Below, in pieces: positions 17,824 to 26,703 of a DNA stretch of 64,000 bases (position 1 is its first letter; each line of letters starts with the position of its first letter). Source of the DNA: Bacillota bacterium (GTDB lineage Bacteria > Bacillota > Clostridia > Acetivibrionales > DSM-1351); assembly GCA_023433945.1 (NCBI GenBank), contig JAEYTP010000091.1, positions 62,001 through 126,000 of the forward strand, in the 5' to 3' direction. A model generated the notes under the pieces. The model was not told the DNA's origin. It did no database searches and was given only the letters and a program-made list of their open reading frames with translations. The translations under genes were made by a program, and so were the position numbers.

Positions 17824-19729
17824 AATTATTGGCTGGGGGTATGAAAATATTCGGCGCTTTAATACATTATATATAGATTTGCTTCAAGGAGGTAATCATT
17901 TACCGCATGCAACTCTTGTTATGATGCGAAATGGCACAGGTAAAACAACAACCATTACCCTTATGCGTGCTATCTTGAGTGGAATTGCGAAAAAATGGAC
18001 CCCGGAAGAGGTACGAGAATTTAAGCCAGTAAATGGACAAGCTTCACGAGGGAAGTTCTATATAAAAATTAAGTTTGGCATGGATTTATACCATTATAAT
18101 CTTATTTTGGATTATGATTATGGTAAGGCTTCATATGAAACCTCTTGTGTGGGGTTATCGGGCGGTTTGAAATCAGAGCATATATTGCCTATGCAGCTAA
18201 AAAGTGTTTTTGATAATGAAGGCTTTATCAATAGATTTATCTTTGATGGTGAACAGGCTAAAAAGACACTGAGCACCAAGAGTAAAGAGGCTGAACTAGC
18301 CGTTACCTACCTGTACCAAATTGATAAATTGGATACATTGATTTCTCAAATAGAATCCATGGTATTACGAAAACAGTCTGAATCAGATTCAAGGGGAGCA
18401 ACATCAACAAGCCTCAGCAATAATCGTACACGTATGGAAACTAAAAAAAGACACTATCTACATTTGATATCTCGAAGGGATACTCTCATTTCACAGATTA
18501 CCCAAAGTCAAAGCGAATGGGATAGCTTGGAACAAAGACGTATTGAGATTATTGCATCAGATGAGAGATTGCGTCAAGAACAGATGAGATTATTAGCAGA
18601 AAAGTCAACTAAAATTGCTGAGTTAAACAAGTTATTACAAGCAATAGGTAATTATATAAAAGAACCTTTTCATGTACATAGTGTTTTTAATGAACGGCTT
18701 AAGGGCTTGATGCAAAATATGCAAACTCTTAAATTGCCGAAAACAACAGCCAGAGAGTTTTTTAGAGAGTTATCAGAAAGTAAAGAGTGTGTTTGTGGCA
18801 GGCCTATAGGAAAAGAGGAAAAAGAAGCTATCCTCAAGCGGGCAGATAATTATCTTGGAGAGGACGACCTAAACGCTATAAATGCAATTAAGGATAAACT
18901 AAGGAATTATCAGACAGGAGATAGTTTATCAAATTCACTTAGGGAGATGGTAAATCTCAAAGAGTATATTCAAAGCATCCAAAGTGCACTGGACCGACTG
19001 GTTCTTAGTCTAGATGAAGAAGCAGTACATGAGGCAGAATCAATTGCTTTAGAACAGTCTAGTATAAAACAAAGAATATTAGACTATGAGCGTGAGCGTG
19101 ATATTTTAATAGCACCACTTGGAGTTCCGAACGCTTCGGAACAAAATAATATTGATTTAGCTGAGAAAGCATGGAAAGAAGCAGAAGAAAATTTACTTCG
19201 TGCAACAGGGACTTATGAGTATACTCAAAAAGCAAATAAGTTAATTTCATATATCAAAAGTATTCGTTGGTCAGCGTTACAAAAACTTAAGAAAAGCATA
19301 TTAGAGAAAACTAACGAGAAAATTGCTGCAATAATTACGGATGAACGGATAACTGTAGAAAAAATAGATGGAAGTCTTATTCTGCAAAACAGAGCAGGAG
19401 TTAGCGAAGGCCAGACTTTAGCAATTGCATATTCTTATATTGGCTCGCTCTTTAAACACTCGTCATTTGAGTTTCCATTTGTTATCGACTCCCCTGCAGC
19501 ATCAATGGATCTTTCCGTAAGAAGAGAGGTTGCAAACATAATACCCACATTATTTGAGCAGTTAATAATCTTTGTTACATCTGGCGAAGTAGCTGGTTTT
19601 GCTGAAAAATTCTATACCTTAGACGATGTGCTTTATATTACGGTTGAAGGAAATGATGATGATGGAAAAGCACAATGCTCATTTGCAAAAGAATATTTTT
19701 CAACATACCAGTGTGAGGAGGAAGGTTAA
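17813..19729 (+). CDS. DndD-like / Rad50-like zinc-hook ATPase
   Basis: A 638-residue SMC-like ATPase. Walker A is RNGTGKTTT (about residue 38), followed by RFIFDGEQAKKTL, which parallels FFFDGEKISD in the true DndD of this window. A coiled coil carries a zinc-hook-like CVCGRPIG near residue 325. A signature region SEGQTLAIAYSYIG and Walker B FPFVIDSPAASMD close the C-terminal half. It is therefore a paralogue-like relative of DndD, but it belongs to a different operon. Such ATPases bridge or sense DNA ends and drive partner nucleases. The gene overlaps both neighbours. Confidence 0.85.
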   Translation: MEIRIIGWGYENIRRFNTLYIDLLQGGNHLPHATLVMMRNGTGKTTTITLMRAILSGIAKKWTPEEVREFKPVNGQASRGKFYIKIKFGMDLYHYNLILDYDYGKASYETSCVGLSGGLKSEHILPMQLKSVFDNEGFINRFIFDGEQAKKTLSTKSKEAELAVTYLYQIDKLDTLISQIESMVLRKQSESDSRGATSTSLSNNRTRMETKKRHYLHLISRRDTLISQITQSQSEWDSLEQRRIEIIASDERLRQEQMRLLAEKSTKIAELNKLLQAIGNYIKEPFHVHSVFNERLKGLMQNMQTLKLPKTTAREFFRELSESKECVCGRPIGKEEKEAILKRADNYLGEDDLNAINAIKDKLRNYQTGDSLSNSLREMVNLKEYIQSIQSALDRLVLSLDEEAVHEAESIALEQSSIKQRILDYERERDILIAPLGVPNASEQNNIDLAEKAWKEAEENLLRATGTYEYTQKANKLISYIKSIRWSALQKLKKSILEKTNEKIAAIITDERITVEKIDGSLILQNRAGVSEGQTLAIAYSYIGSLFKHSSFEFPFVIDSPAASMDLSVRREVANIIPTLFEQLIIFVTSGEVAGFAEKFYTLDDVLYITVEGNDDDGKAQCSFAKEYFSTYQCEEEG

Positions 19730-20196
19730 TGCCATTTAGATTACCAAAAAAATGTAGAGGTTACTTTAATGAGATTACTGGGAAAGAAGATTCTAAGCTA
19801 CATATTCTATTTGATGGTTATTATCTTAGCTTACTAGTGGGTTTGGCACAAGCCAAAATCGACGCAAATGCTGATCTTGAAGCTTCTGAATTAGTGAATG
19901 AGTACCCAATAAGCTATCAAGATAGCCGTGATTATGTAGCAGCCCTGTTAATTGCAACAGAAGCAAAGCGAATTCCAGTTGATGTGACAAGTGCAAATGA
20001 GCTTGAACAGCTAATGACTATTTTAGTTGATTCACACTCAAAGACAAGATTATCAAAAGAGGGTGAAGACCGCTTAAACCAATATGCTTCCCGTGGAATT
20101 GATGTAATTATAGAAAAAATGCCCAAGCACACACGACTAGAAGAGTTTTATCAGGATTACTTTGAATGTTTTGAAAAAGGTATTTTTTTTGAATAG
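19729..20196 (+). CDS. 155-residue protein of the defence operon, unknown
   Basis: The ATG overlaps the TAA of the ATPase by one base, and GAGGAGG precedes it, so it is co-translated. The protein is soluble and helical, with DGYYLSLLVGLAQAK near the start and DRLNQYASRGIDVIIEKM toward the end. The latter loosely recalls the LNRGISYL segment of DndE encoded at 26302-26703, and the partner ATPase is DndD-like. A DndE-like role is therefore possible but is only an inference from a short resemblance and gene order. Confidence 0.7.
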   Translation: MPFRLPKKCRGYFNEITGKEDSKLHILFDGYYLSLLVGLAQAKIDANADLEASELVNEYPISYQDSRDYVAALLIATEAKRIPVDVTSANELEQLMTILVDSHSKTRLSKEGEDRLNQYASRGIDVIIEKMPKHTRLEEFYQDYFECFEKGIFFE

Positions 20197-20241
20197 CTAA
20201 TGTGTATATCAGAATACTTTATAAAAATGTAGGTGAACAGA

Positions 20242-21156
20242 TTGAAGAAGTATACATTAAAGGATTTTGCTGAGCAAATAATCAAAGAAAATAGTCGTCC
20301 CATGACAGCATCAGAAATTTGGCAATACGGAGTAGAAAAGGGCTATGACAAAAGAGGCGGATTTGTCGGTAAGACGCCTTGGGTAACTATTGGCCAAAAA
20401 ATTATGATAGATATTAAAGAAAACCCAAAATCTAAGTTTACCGTTAACCTCCAGGTACGCCCTAAACTCTTTTCTTTAAAAAGTATTTCTACCTCTGAAA
20501 TTATAACTGAAGCAGGTGGTGCATTGAAAAACACCCTTAAATTACGTGAGGATGAGCTTCATAAGCATATGACATACTTTGCATATACGTATTTGGAACG
20601 TGTATATACAAAAACAATTCGGCATCAAACGTCCAATCGACAGGATAAATATAAAGAATGGATTCATCCAGATATGGTTGGAGTTAGCTTTCCTGTAGAT
20701 TCATGGGCTAAAGAGTTAATAGAGCTATCCAAAGAAATGGGATTACTTCCAATAAAGTTGTATTCTTTTGAATTAAAAATAGAGTTGACCTCCTCAAATT
20801 TGAGAGAATACTTTTTCCAGGCAGTATCAAATTCTTCTTGGGCACATGAGGGCTATTTGGCGGTAGCTAAACTAGAACAGGACAATGATTTTCTTCAAGA
20901 GTTAAAAAGGCTAACGAATTCATTTGGAATTGGTGTTATTAGACTTGATATTATTAATCCGGATGATTCTGAAATAGTAATTCCTGCAAAATCTAAAGAA
21001 ATGCTGGATTGGGATACAATTAATAAACTATGTAATGTTAATGCTGACTTTAGAGGCTTTATTGAGGGAGTGAAAGATAATGCCAAAATTTCTAAAATTC
21101 AAAAAGATTTATATGATGAAGTGTTAGATGCAGATGAAATTATGATTAAATATTAG
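20242..21156 (+). CDS. HARE-HTH protein with PD-(D/E)XK-like C-terminal domain (HrgA-like)
   Basis: The N-terminal 70 residues form a HARE-type winged helix (YTLKDFAEQIIKE, MTASEIWQYGVEKGYDK, GKTPWVTIGQKI), typical of restriction-linked proteins. The C-terminal part has WIHPDMVGV and then KLYSFELK, the D...ExK arrangement of PD-(D/E)XK nucleases, followed by REYFFQAVSNSSWAHEGYLA, characteristic of HrgA-like proteins (COG2958). I prefer the TTG start at 20242, six bases after AGGTG; the GTG at 20233 lies inside that site. It closes the operon, and is the clearest nuclease candidate of the module. Confidence 0.78.
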   Translation: MKKYTLKDFAEQIIKENSRPMTASEIWQYGVEKGYDKRGGFVGKTPWVTIGQKIMIDIKENPKSKFTVNLQVRPKLFSLKSISTSEIITEAGGALKNTLKLREDELHKHMTYFAYTYLERVYTKTIRHQTSNRQDKYKEWIHPDMVGVSFPVDSWAKELIELSKEMGLLPIKLYSFELKIELTSSNLREYFFQAVSNSSWAHEGYLAVAKLEQDNDFLQELKRLTNSFGIGVIRLDIINPDDSEIVIPAKSKEMLDWDTINKLCNVNADFRGFIEGVKDNAKISKIQKDLYDEVLDADEIMIKY

Positions 21157-21234
21157 ATGAGGCTATGGATTGATATTAGTTTAAAATATTTGAAAGGTAG
21201 AATAATGAAACATATTCTTAGTTTGGTTAAATGA

Positions 21235-21314
21235 AAAGTTAAGTTCCACTTTGAATAGGTGTGGCAGTCTAAAAAAACGTCCGCACCCCCTAGAACAGGG
21301 TGGAATTTAACTTT
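21235..21314. repeat. 80-bp palindromic (MITE-like) element
   Basis: AAAGTTAAGTTCCAC at the left end matches the reverse complement of GTGGAATTTAACTTT at the right end in 14 of 15 positions. The interior has a weaker second pair (GGTGTGG and CCGCACCCC). No coding capacity. It looks like a miniature transposable element or a deleted insertion sequence. Confidence 0.5.
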
Positions 21315-21360
21315 GCAATTGAGTATATTCTTAGTTTATAAACTTAATGGTAGAATTATG

Positions 21361-21389
21361 TTGAAATATGTTTCGTTTATATGTATACT
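21361..21389 (+). promoter_or_regulatory. promoter of the DUF262 gene
   Basis: TTGAAA (21361-21366), exactly 17 bases, then TATACT (21384-21389). The ATG follows about 54 bases later with GGAAGGAG in front of it. Confidence 0.55.
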
Positions 21390-21442
21390 AGTTTTGTATT
21401 GGAAATATTATCCTAGATAGACTTCTGGAAGGAGCTACATAT

Positions 21443-23314
21443 ATGAAATCATTTATAGTTAAGTTGAGCGAATTCTTTCAGATCATGAGAAATATAGACA
21501 ATGAAGAAAATTTTGATAATGATGTTGTACAATACATTATTCCTAAATATCAACGTGAATATAAATGGACCGAGGATAAAGTTGCCACACTTGTTAATGA
21601 CATAAATAGTCGAGATAAATTCTTAGGCAATATAATTCTTGATAAGAAGGAGCAGTATTATCAAATTGTTGATGGACAACAAAGAATTACTACAGTATTC
21701 TTAATATTAGTAGCATTATTTAATAAATTGAAAAACGCAACAGGTCATGAAATAAATTTAGAACAACGTAATATTTATAGATATTTGTATAAAGAAAACT
21801 CTTTCATTTTACAAAATCAATCTGTTGGAAGCTTCTTGGTACTTAATCGAAATATTATTGAAATAAATATAAATACTGATGTTGATGTTTATTTTCAGAA
21901 GAAAACATTTAATTCATTATATAATGTCATACTAACTCAGTTAGATAAAATAGTCGATATTCGAAGATTTGTTAACAAACTACTTGATTGCTCTTTCTTA
22001 GTACTTATTAACAACGATACGGGTCATACCACTTCTATCGAACAAATTTTTCTTGATATAAATTTTAAATCGCAATTACTTGATGTTGAGGACATATTTA
22101 AAGGTTATTGTTTTAAAAACTATTGGCCACAATTTCATAATGAACTGAAAGATCAGTGGGTTAAGTTAAAGAAAAACAATAAAACATTTCTTGATTTTGG
22201 ATATAGAGATTTAAGTGAATTTATATATCATTATTTATTATCTAGATCAGAAAGTTATGACATTCCAGAAAAATTATCACCTGGAGGCAAGCATTATCTA
22301 GAGGGTAAGAACAATAATGAGACGAAGCTTTTGCTAGATGATATGGTAGATTATTCGCAAAATATTACTATTTTTTGGAATAATCTTTATAATGAAACCT
22401 ATATTTTCGCTGATATATGTCCTGATTTAATCCGTTATAGAAATACGAATGCGCATGTTATTATAAAAAGAATGTGTAAAATCATTATAGAGAATAAGGC
22501 AGCGCAGTATCAAAAATTCCCATATTTCATGCTGATCCACTTTTTTATGAAAGATAACTCATTAGGACAGGGATTGGCATATTCAGATTTTAAAAAGTTG
22601 ATTACAAATTATTTTATATATTCATTTTTATTTATTAGCGATAATAAACGTAAACAGAAAGGAGCGATTGATCATACAATTTTTAGTATTTTGTATGATG
22701 ATTTAGCCGAAAAGCAAAGGAGAATTATTAGTGCCGTAAAAGCATTGAGGAATAGTTTTTTAGAAGACTATTCTCCTTCTGTAAATTTTAATATTGAAAA
22801 TGCAAATACATTATATTCGATAATTGATTTCTATATTTCTGATGAAAACTTTTTGCCTAAATTGTATTCAATTGATGCTGGATATAACCGCGAACATTTA
22901 ATCATACATGATAATAGACGACAAAGAGTTGCTTGGGTTGAAGATAGAAACAATTTTGAATTTGAACTGAGTATGATTGATGGCGTCAATTATTTTAAAA
23001 AAAGCACCATTAATTATTTGATAATGGAGGAACGAATAAATACTTCACTTGGTCGAAATGATATAGTCCAAAAAGTATCACAAATCGAAAATGCATATAT
23101 TGATCATATGCCAAAACATATTGGGTTGTTTATTAATCATATTAAACAAATGCCCTCATTCATAACGTTGCAAGCATTAAAGGGGCAAACATCAACTCAA
23201 CAGACTATTACTGACAATTACCGCAATTTTATTAGTGATTATTTTGGAGATATTAACCAAGAAATTATGTTGCGAAATATTAAGGACGCATTCAAGGATG
23301 CTTTTAGAAACTAA
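21443..23314 (+). CDS. DUF262 protein with DGQQR motif (GmrSD/SspE-like)
   Basis: A 623-residue protein whose N-terminus is a DUF262 domain: IPKYQREYKW (33-42), then YYQIVDGQQRITTVFLILVA with DGQQR at 77-81. Near residue 483 the string NREHLIIHDN resembles the EH-containing HNH site of DUF1524 domains, though the usual EHILP proline is absent. DUF262/DUF1524 proteins include the modified-DNA endonucleases GmrSD and SspE, where the DGQQR region senses phosphorothioate. It has its own promoter, sits between two Dnd-related segments, and may be a DNA-modification-sensing effector. Whether the C-terminal nuclease site is active is doubtful. Confidence 0.8.
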   Translation: MKSFIVKLSEFFQIMRNIDNEENFDNDVVQYIIPKYQREYKWTEDKVATLVNDINSRDKFLGNIILDKKEQYYQIVDGQQRITTVFLILVALFNKLKNATGHEINLEQRNIYRYLYKENSFILQNQSVGSFLVLNRNIIEININTDVDVYFQKKTFNSLYNVILTQLDKIVDIRRFVNKLLDCSFLVLINNDTGHTTSIEQIFLDINFKSQLLDVEDIFKGYCFKNYWPQFHNELKDQWVKLKKNNKTFLDFGYRDLSEFIYHYLLSRSESYDIPEKLSPGGKHYLEGKNNNETKLLLDDMVDYSQNITIFWNNLYNETYIFADICPDLIRYRNTNAHVIIKRMCKIIIENKAAQYQKFPYFMLIHFFMKDNSLGQGLAYSDFKKLITNYFIYSFLFISDNKRKQKGAIDHTIFSILYDDLAEKQRRIISAVKALRNSFLEDYSPSVNFNIENANTLYSIIDFYISDENFLPKLYSIDAGYNREHLIIHDNRRQRVAWVEDRNNFEFELSMIDGVNYFKKSTINYLIMEERINTSLGRNDIVQKVSQIENAYIDHMPKHIGLFINHIKQMPSFITLQALKGQTSTQQTITDNYRNFISDYFGDINQEIMLRNIKDAFKDAFRN

Positions 23315-23428
23315 TATGTCTAATTTTCAAATAGTAGAGAATAAATATGTCCTAATGTTTAAATTTATATCTTGCTTTCCCCAACTTATCCGAAGAGCAC
23401 TTTCAATTTGTTTATGATAAAAATACAT

Positions 23429-23925
23429 TTATGTTAACACATGGCTGTGGCTGTAATAATGAGAAGTACATATTGAGCCATTATAAGCGCTACAATAATA
23501 CTTTGTTACCAACATAAGAGCCTCGTAATCGACACCAGGGAAACTGACATTCAAAGTATTCGGCATACAGAATTTTGGATAACCACTATTCTCGAATTCA
23601 ACACCAGAATTATTTAGCTCTTTCATGATTTGTTCCTTGGTATTATAATATTGATTGATGACTTTTGAATGTTCTTGTTCGGCAATCTCGCAAGCTCTAT
23701 CAAAGCCTACAATCAATGCCACCGGTAACATTCCTGGACTTAATTCTCTTTCATGTCCACCGCCATAGACGATAGGTGCAATAGGAGGTCTTTTATAATT
23801 TATCATTCTTAGAGCTAATGCCCCTATACCTTGAGGTCGTACATCTTATGACCGGTAACAGAAAGAAGGTCATATTTTAGGGACCTCAGTTCATTGACTA
23901 GTTTACCACAGCTCTAAATTGGGCA
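23429..23925 (-). pseudogene. degenerate second copy of dndA (cysteine desulfurase)
   Basis: The intact part (23429-23806) reads YKRPPIAPIVYGGGHERE, LPVALIVGFDRACEIAEQEH and NGSICTSHYYSHSHVLT. It aligns closely with the intact DndA encoded at 25163-26305. Further upstream, out of frame, SCGKLVNELRSLKYDLLSV and HKMYD match the region before the lysine site of DndA. The N-terminal half is gone, the frame is broken and has stops, and the end is cut just after the cysteine loop. The final bases CATGTGTTAACAT match a string found only downstream of the intact dndA, suggesting an internal deletion. Confidence 0.85.
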
Positions 23926-24121
23926 TAGCAAAAAACGAAATAGTTTTTACCAGTACTCAGAAGTGATTTTAAAAAGGTATTTTTAAGTTTGCCAAAGACA
24001 TGCCCAATAATTAGTCGAGAACTGCTATATACTGCTCTTACAAAGTCTAAGGAAAGGCTAATACTGCTAATAGAAGGTGAAAACCCATCATGGATTTTTG
24101 ATTTAACAATGCGAAATATTC

Positions 24122-24336
24122 TTAATCTTTTATGCTTCCTTTACTCAGTTTGCATACAAGATTAATCATGACAGAAGCATCTTTATTTTCAAATTCAAGG
24201 CTTAAAAACCTAAATAATTCCTCAATAGAGATATTTATAGATTATGTTACCTTCTCCACTCTGTGAATGCTTGCCATACTCTCACCACGTTCTAACCGAC
24301 CTAGGTATAAGGTGCTTGTATATATTACAAACTCAC
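24122..24336 (-). pseudogene. XRE-family regulator remnant
   Basis: On the minus strand the frame reads YTSTLYLGRLERGESMASIH, then RVEKVT, an in-frame stop, then SINISIEELFRFLSLEFENK. This is the second half of an XRE/Cro helix-turn-helix followed by a short tail. The recognition-helix end, the ERGE turn and the ISIEELF segment are clear. The stop codon and missing N-terminus show that it is dead. Confidence 0.65.
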
Positions 24337-24951
24337 CGTAGAAGACATATCAACCAGAAAGAATATATCATATTTAACGATGAATTGGTTACCACCACAG
24401 CAACTCGAGTAATTAGAGATCTATCCGATATATATGATTCATTGTGGTATCAAAATATAATTTTGGGTGATGATGTGGGTAACATAAACCTATATCAATT
24501 AATGCCTTTTAAAAAGCAATAAAGCCAATTGTTAACCAATGTTTGAGTGCAATCCAAACAGAAGGTATAATAGGTGCTGATACTCTTCATTTAGAAGAAA
24601 ATAAAATTCTGTATTTCATAGACACTGCATGGTATACAGTTATTGAGATATGGCCTAAATGCTTTACAAAAGACAAAAAATATAACAATAGCTATAACAT
24701 CTGCAAAGAATTTGGGGTATTCCCAATTTATGTGCTTTTATTCGAATTTCTTGAAAAAAGTTTATTCGATAAAACTGCTTCACTCAAACACTTCAGGAGT
24801 GTATAACTGCGACAAAAGTTGTTTCATCAGATTGGTTAGTTGGCGGAAGGTTTACTGGATTGACATCAGGACAAGCTATTAAGCAAGTAATGAGAGTTTA
24901 TTAAGAATGAGATAGAAAACCCCTTTTTAGGGTAGATAAGGAAGTTTGTGT

Positions 24952-24990
24952 AAGAGGCTTATTGGTGAACTCTAAGCCTCTTCTTTTACA
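24952..24990. terminator. stem-loop terminator downstream of dndA
   Basis: AAGAGGCTTA pairs perfectly with TAAGCCTCTT around an 11-base loop, followed by CTTTTACATTTT. It lies about 170 bases beyond the dndA stop and could end the dnd transcript or transcription from the other side. Confidence 0.55.
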
Positions 24991-25162
24991 TTTTACATGT
25001 TACAATTATTTGCACTCATTGCACGGTATCTCTTTTATCTTATTTATCATTGATTTTATCAATGATAATCGTAGGATGCTTTTACCAAACTAATTCTAAT
25101 AAGCACTTTCCATTAGTTAATCTGGTAAACATGTTGATGTTAACACATGGTTGTTGTTGTAA

Positions 25163-26305
25163 TCAATGTTGGTTAAGGGCTAGTACTGAATCAATTATAG
25201 GTTTAATATCTATTTCTGATAATGAGTACCCCCATGATAATCTAACAGCGGACTCTATACGAGTATCCTCTAAACCCATAGATACAAGTACATGACTAGG
25301 TGAATAATCATGTGAGGTACAGGCAGAACCATTCGAAATACTATAACTATCCTTGACAGAAAGCATAAGAGCTTCAGAGTCAACACCTATAAAGCTTATG
25401 TTTATTGTATTTGGGATACAGTAATCTTGACATCCGTTTATTTCGTAATTGACCCTAGAAACATCAAGTTGATTAATAATCTCCCTTTTAACTAAACTAT
25501 ACTTCTTATTGTTATTTTTATGTTCCTGCTCTGCAATTTCAGAAGCAAACCCGAATCCTGAGATTAAGGCAACTGGTAATGTACCAGGGCGCAACCCACC
25601 CTCATGACTGCCTCCAAACATAACTGGTTTTACAGGAGGGCGTTTGTAGTTCTTTCGTCTAAGAACAAGAGCACCTACTCCTTGTGGCCCATACATTTTA
25701 TGGGCAGAAATAGAAAGCATATCATATTTTATTTTACGTAATTCATCAACTAATTTACCACAGCTCTGAGCAGCATCTATATGAAAAAATGTTTCAGTTC
25801 TGCTTAAAGCTTCACCAATTTCAACAACAGGCTGAATAATTCCTGTCTCGTTATTTACATGCATTACACTTACAAGCAATGTATCTGGTCGTATAAGTGA
25901 AAGTAATTCATTGGCATCAATTCTGCCACTCTCATCAGGTTTTATAAAATCTATTTCGAAGCCGCAACCTGCCAGATACTTTACTGGTTCCAATACGGCT
26001 TTATGTTCTATCGCAGTTGTTATTATATGTTTTCTATTCGTTTCTTGACCATATTTTGAGATACCAAGGATAGCCAGATTATCACTTTCTGTGGCTCCAC
26101 TAGTAAATATAATTTCATTTTTCTCAACATTTAATAATGAAGCGATTCTACCTCGGGATTTTTCGATCAATTCTTTAGAATTAGTACCATATTTATGTGT
26201 ACGACTATCTGCATTGCCATAGTAATTTTGATAGACGTCTATCATATGCTTAATTATGCGCTCATCGACAGGGGTAGATGCGTTGTAATCAAGATATATA
26301 CTCAT
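25163..26305 (-). CDS. dndA: DndA cysteine desulfurase
   Basis: A 380-residue PLP enzyme of the NifS/IscS type that takes sulfur from L-cysteine and passes it to DndC. It shows the N-terminal YLDYNASTPVDE, the ATESDN loop, the PLP lysine in SISAHKMYGPQGVGALV, GGSHEGGLRPGT and the catalytic cysteine in NGSACTSHDYSPSH. Its ATG overlaps the dndE stop by four bases, so it is the last gene of the dndBCDEA operon. A dead duplicate lies 1.3 kb further on. Placing dndA inside the operon, co-directional, makes the sulfur donor dedicated to this system. Confidence 0.93.
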   Translation of the reverse strand: MSIYLDYNASTPVDERIIKHMIDVYQNYYGNADSRTHKYGTNSKELIEKSRGRIASLLNVEKNEIIFTSGATESDNLAILGISKYGQETNRKHIITTAIEHKAVLEPVKYLAGCGFEIDFIKPDESGRIDANELLSLIRPDTLLVSVMHVNNETGIIQPVVEIGEALSRTETFFHIDAAQSCGKLVDELRKIKYDMLSISAHKMYGPQGVGALVLRRKNYKRPPVKPVMFGGSHEGGLRPGTLPVALISGFGFASEIAEQEHKNNNKKYSLVKREIINQLDVSRVNYEINGCQDYCIPNTINISFIGVDSEALMLSVKDSYSISNGSACTSHDYSPSHVLVSMGLEDTRIESAVRLSWGYSLSEIDIKPIIDSVLALNQH

Positions 26306-26703
26306 ATTTCCTCCAAATAATGTTGACTATTTAATGCAAGTATTAGTAAATCATCAATTGATTTAATTACATTAGTACCTGATAGATAAGATATTCCTCT
26401 ATTCAGATGAAGTTTAAAATATTTGGTTAATGTCTCACTATCGGTTGGAAGACCATCGCGTCTACAGCGACATTTAATTAGAGCCGCGTATATTTCATGG
26501 TATTCACCACCAAACGTATGCCATGACATTTCTACATTACTATCAGCTGGTTGTTCAATGTCCAGGGGAATACCCGGTTCACTTAGAGAATAACATAATG
26601 CCCAACGGCATAAAGTATTCCAATTCTGAATACCTGTTTTGCCTTTAAGTCGAGACAATTTATCCTTTGATTGGTTAGATAGTTTAATTTGCTTAAGAAT
26701 CAT
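26302..26703 (-). CDS. dndE: DndE DNA-binding subunit
   Basis: A 133-residue protein with the DndE hallmarks KLSRLKGKTGIQNWNTLCRW, ALCYSLSEPGIPL and KLHLNRGISYLSG. Known DndE binds DNA (preferably nicked) as an oligomer and is essential for phosphorothioation with DndC and DndD. It overlaps both neighbours by four bases (ATGA type), so all subunits are translated from one mRNA. Length is typical of the family. Confidence 0.93.
   Translation of the reverse strand: MILKQIKLSNQSKDKLSRLKGKTGIQNWNTLCRWALCYSLSEPGIPLDIEQPADSNVEMSWHTFGGEYHEIYAALIKCRCRRDGLPTDSETLTKYFKLHLNRGISYLSGTNVIKSIDDLLILALNSQHYLEEI

Larger units (their letters stand above)
21157..21442. other. intergenic region with an 80-bp palindromic element and a promoter
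   Basis: Between the HARE gene and the DUF262 gene there is no coding region. The inverted-repeat element lies at 21235-21314 and a consensus promoter at 21361-21389, so the DUF262 gene has its own transcription start. Confidence 0.6.
23315..25162. other. wreckage zone between DUF262 gene and dndA
   Basis: About 1.85 kb without an intact gene. It holds a dead dndA copy, a dead XRE regulator, and broken plus-strand frames at 24244-24522, 24543-24806 and 24643-24882 that end in a fragment containing WLVGGRFTGLTSGQAIKQ. I do not recognise these frames. A stem-loop at 24952-24982 closes the zone. Decayed genes of several kinds suggest rearrangement of an older defence module. Confidence 0.65.

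Noticed and set aside
17813..19729. calling this ATPase dndD
   Set aside because: A proper dndD lies in the dnd operon; this one has a zinc hook and different neighbours.
15711..21156. reading the five-gene operon as DndFGH
   Set aside because: No HerA/FtsK-type DndH and no DndF/DndG-like protein is visible; the helicase is an SF2 type with PLD half-site and the ATPase is SMC-like.
15711..21156. firm naming of the operon as PbeABCD
   Set aside because: I cannot confirm the domain content of PbeA-D from memory, so it is only listed as a possibility.
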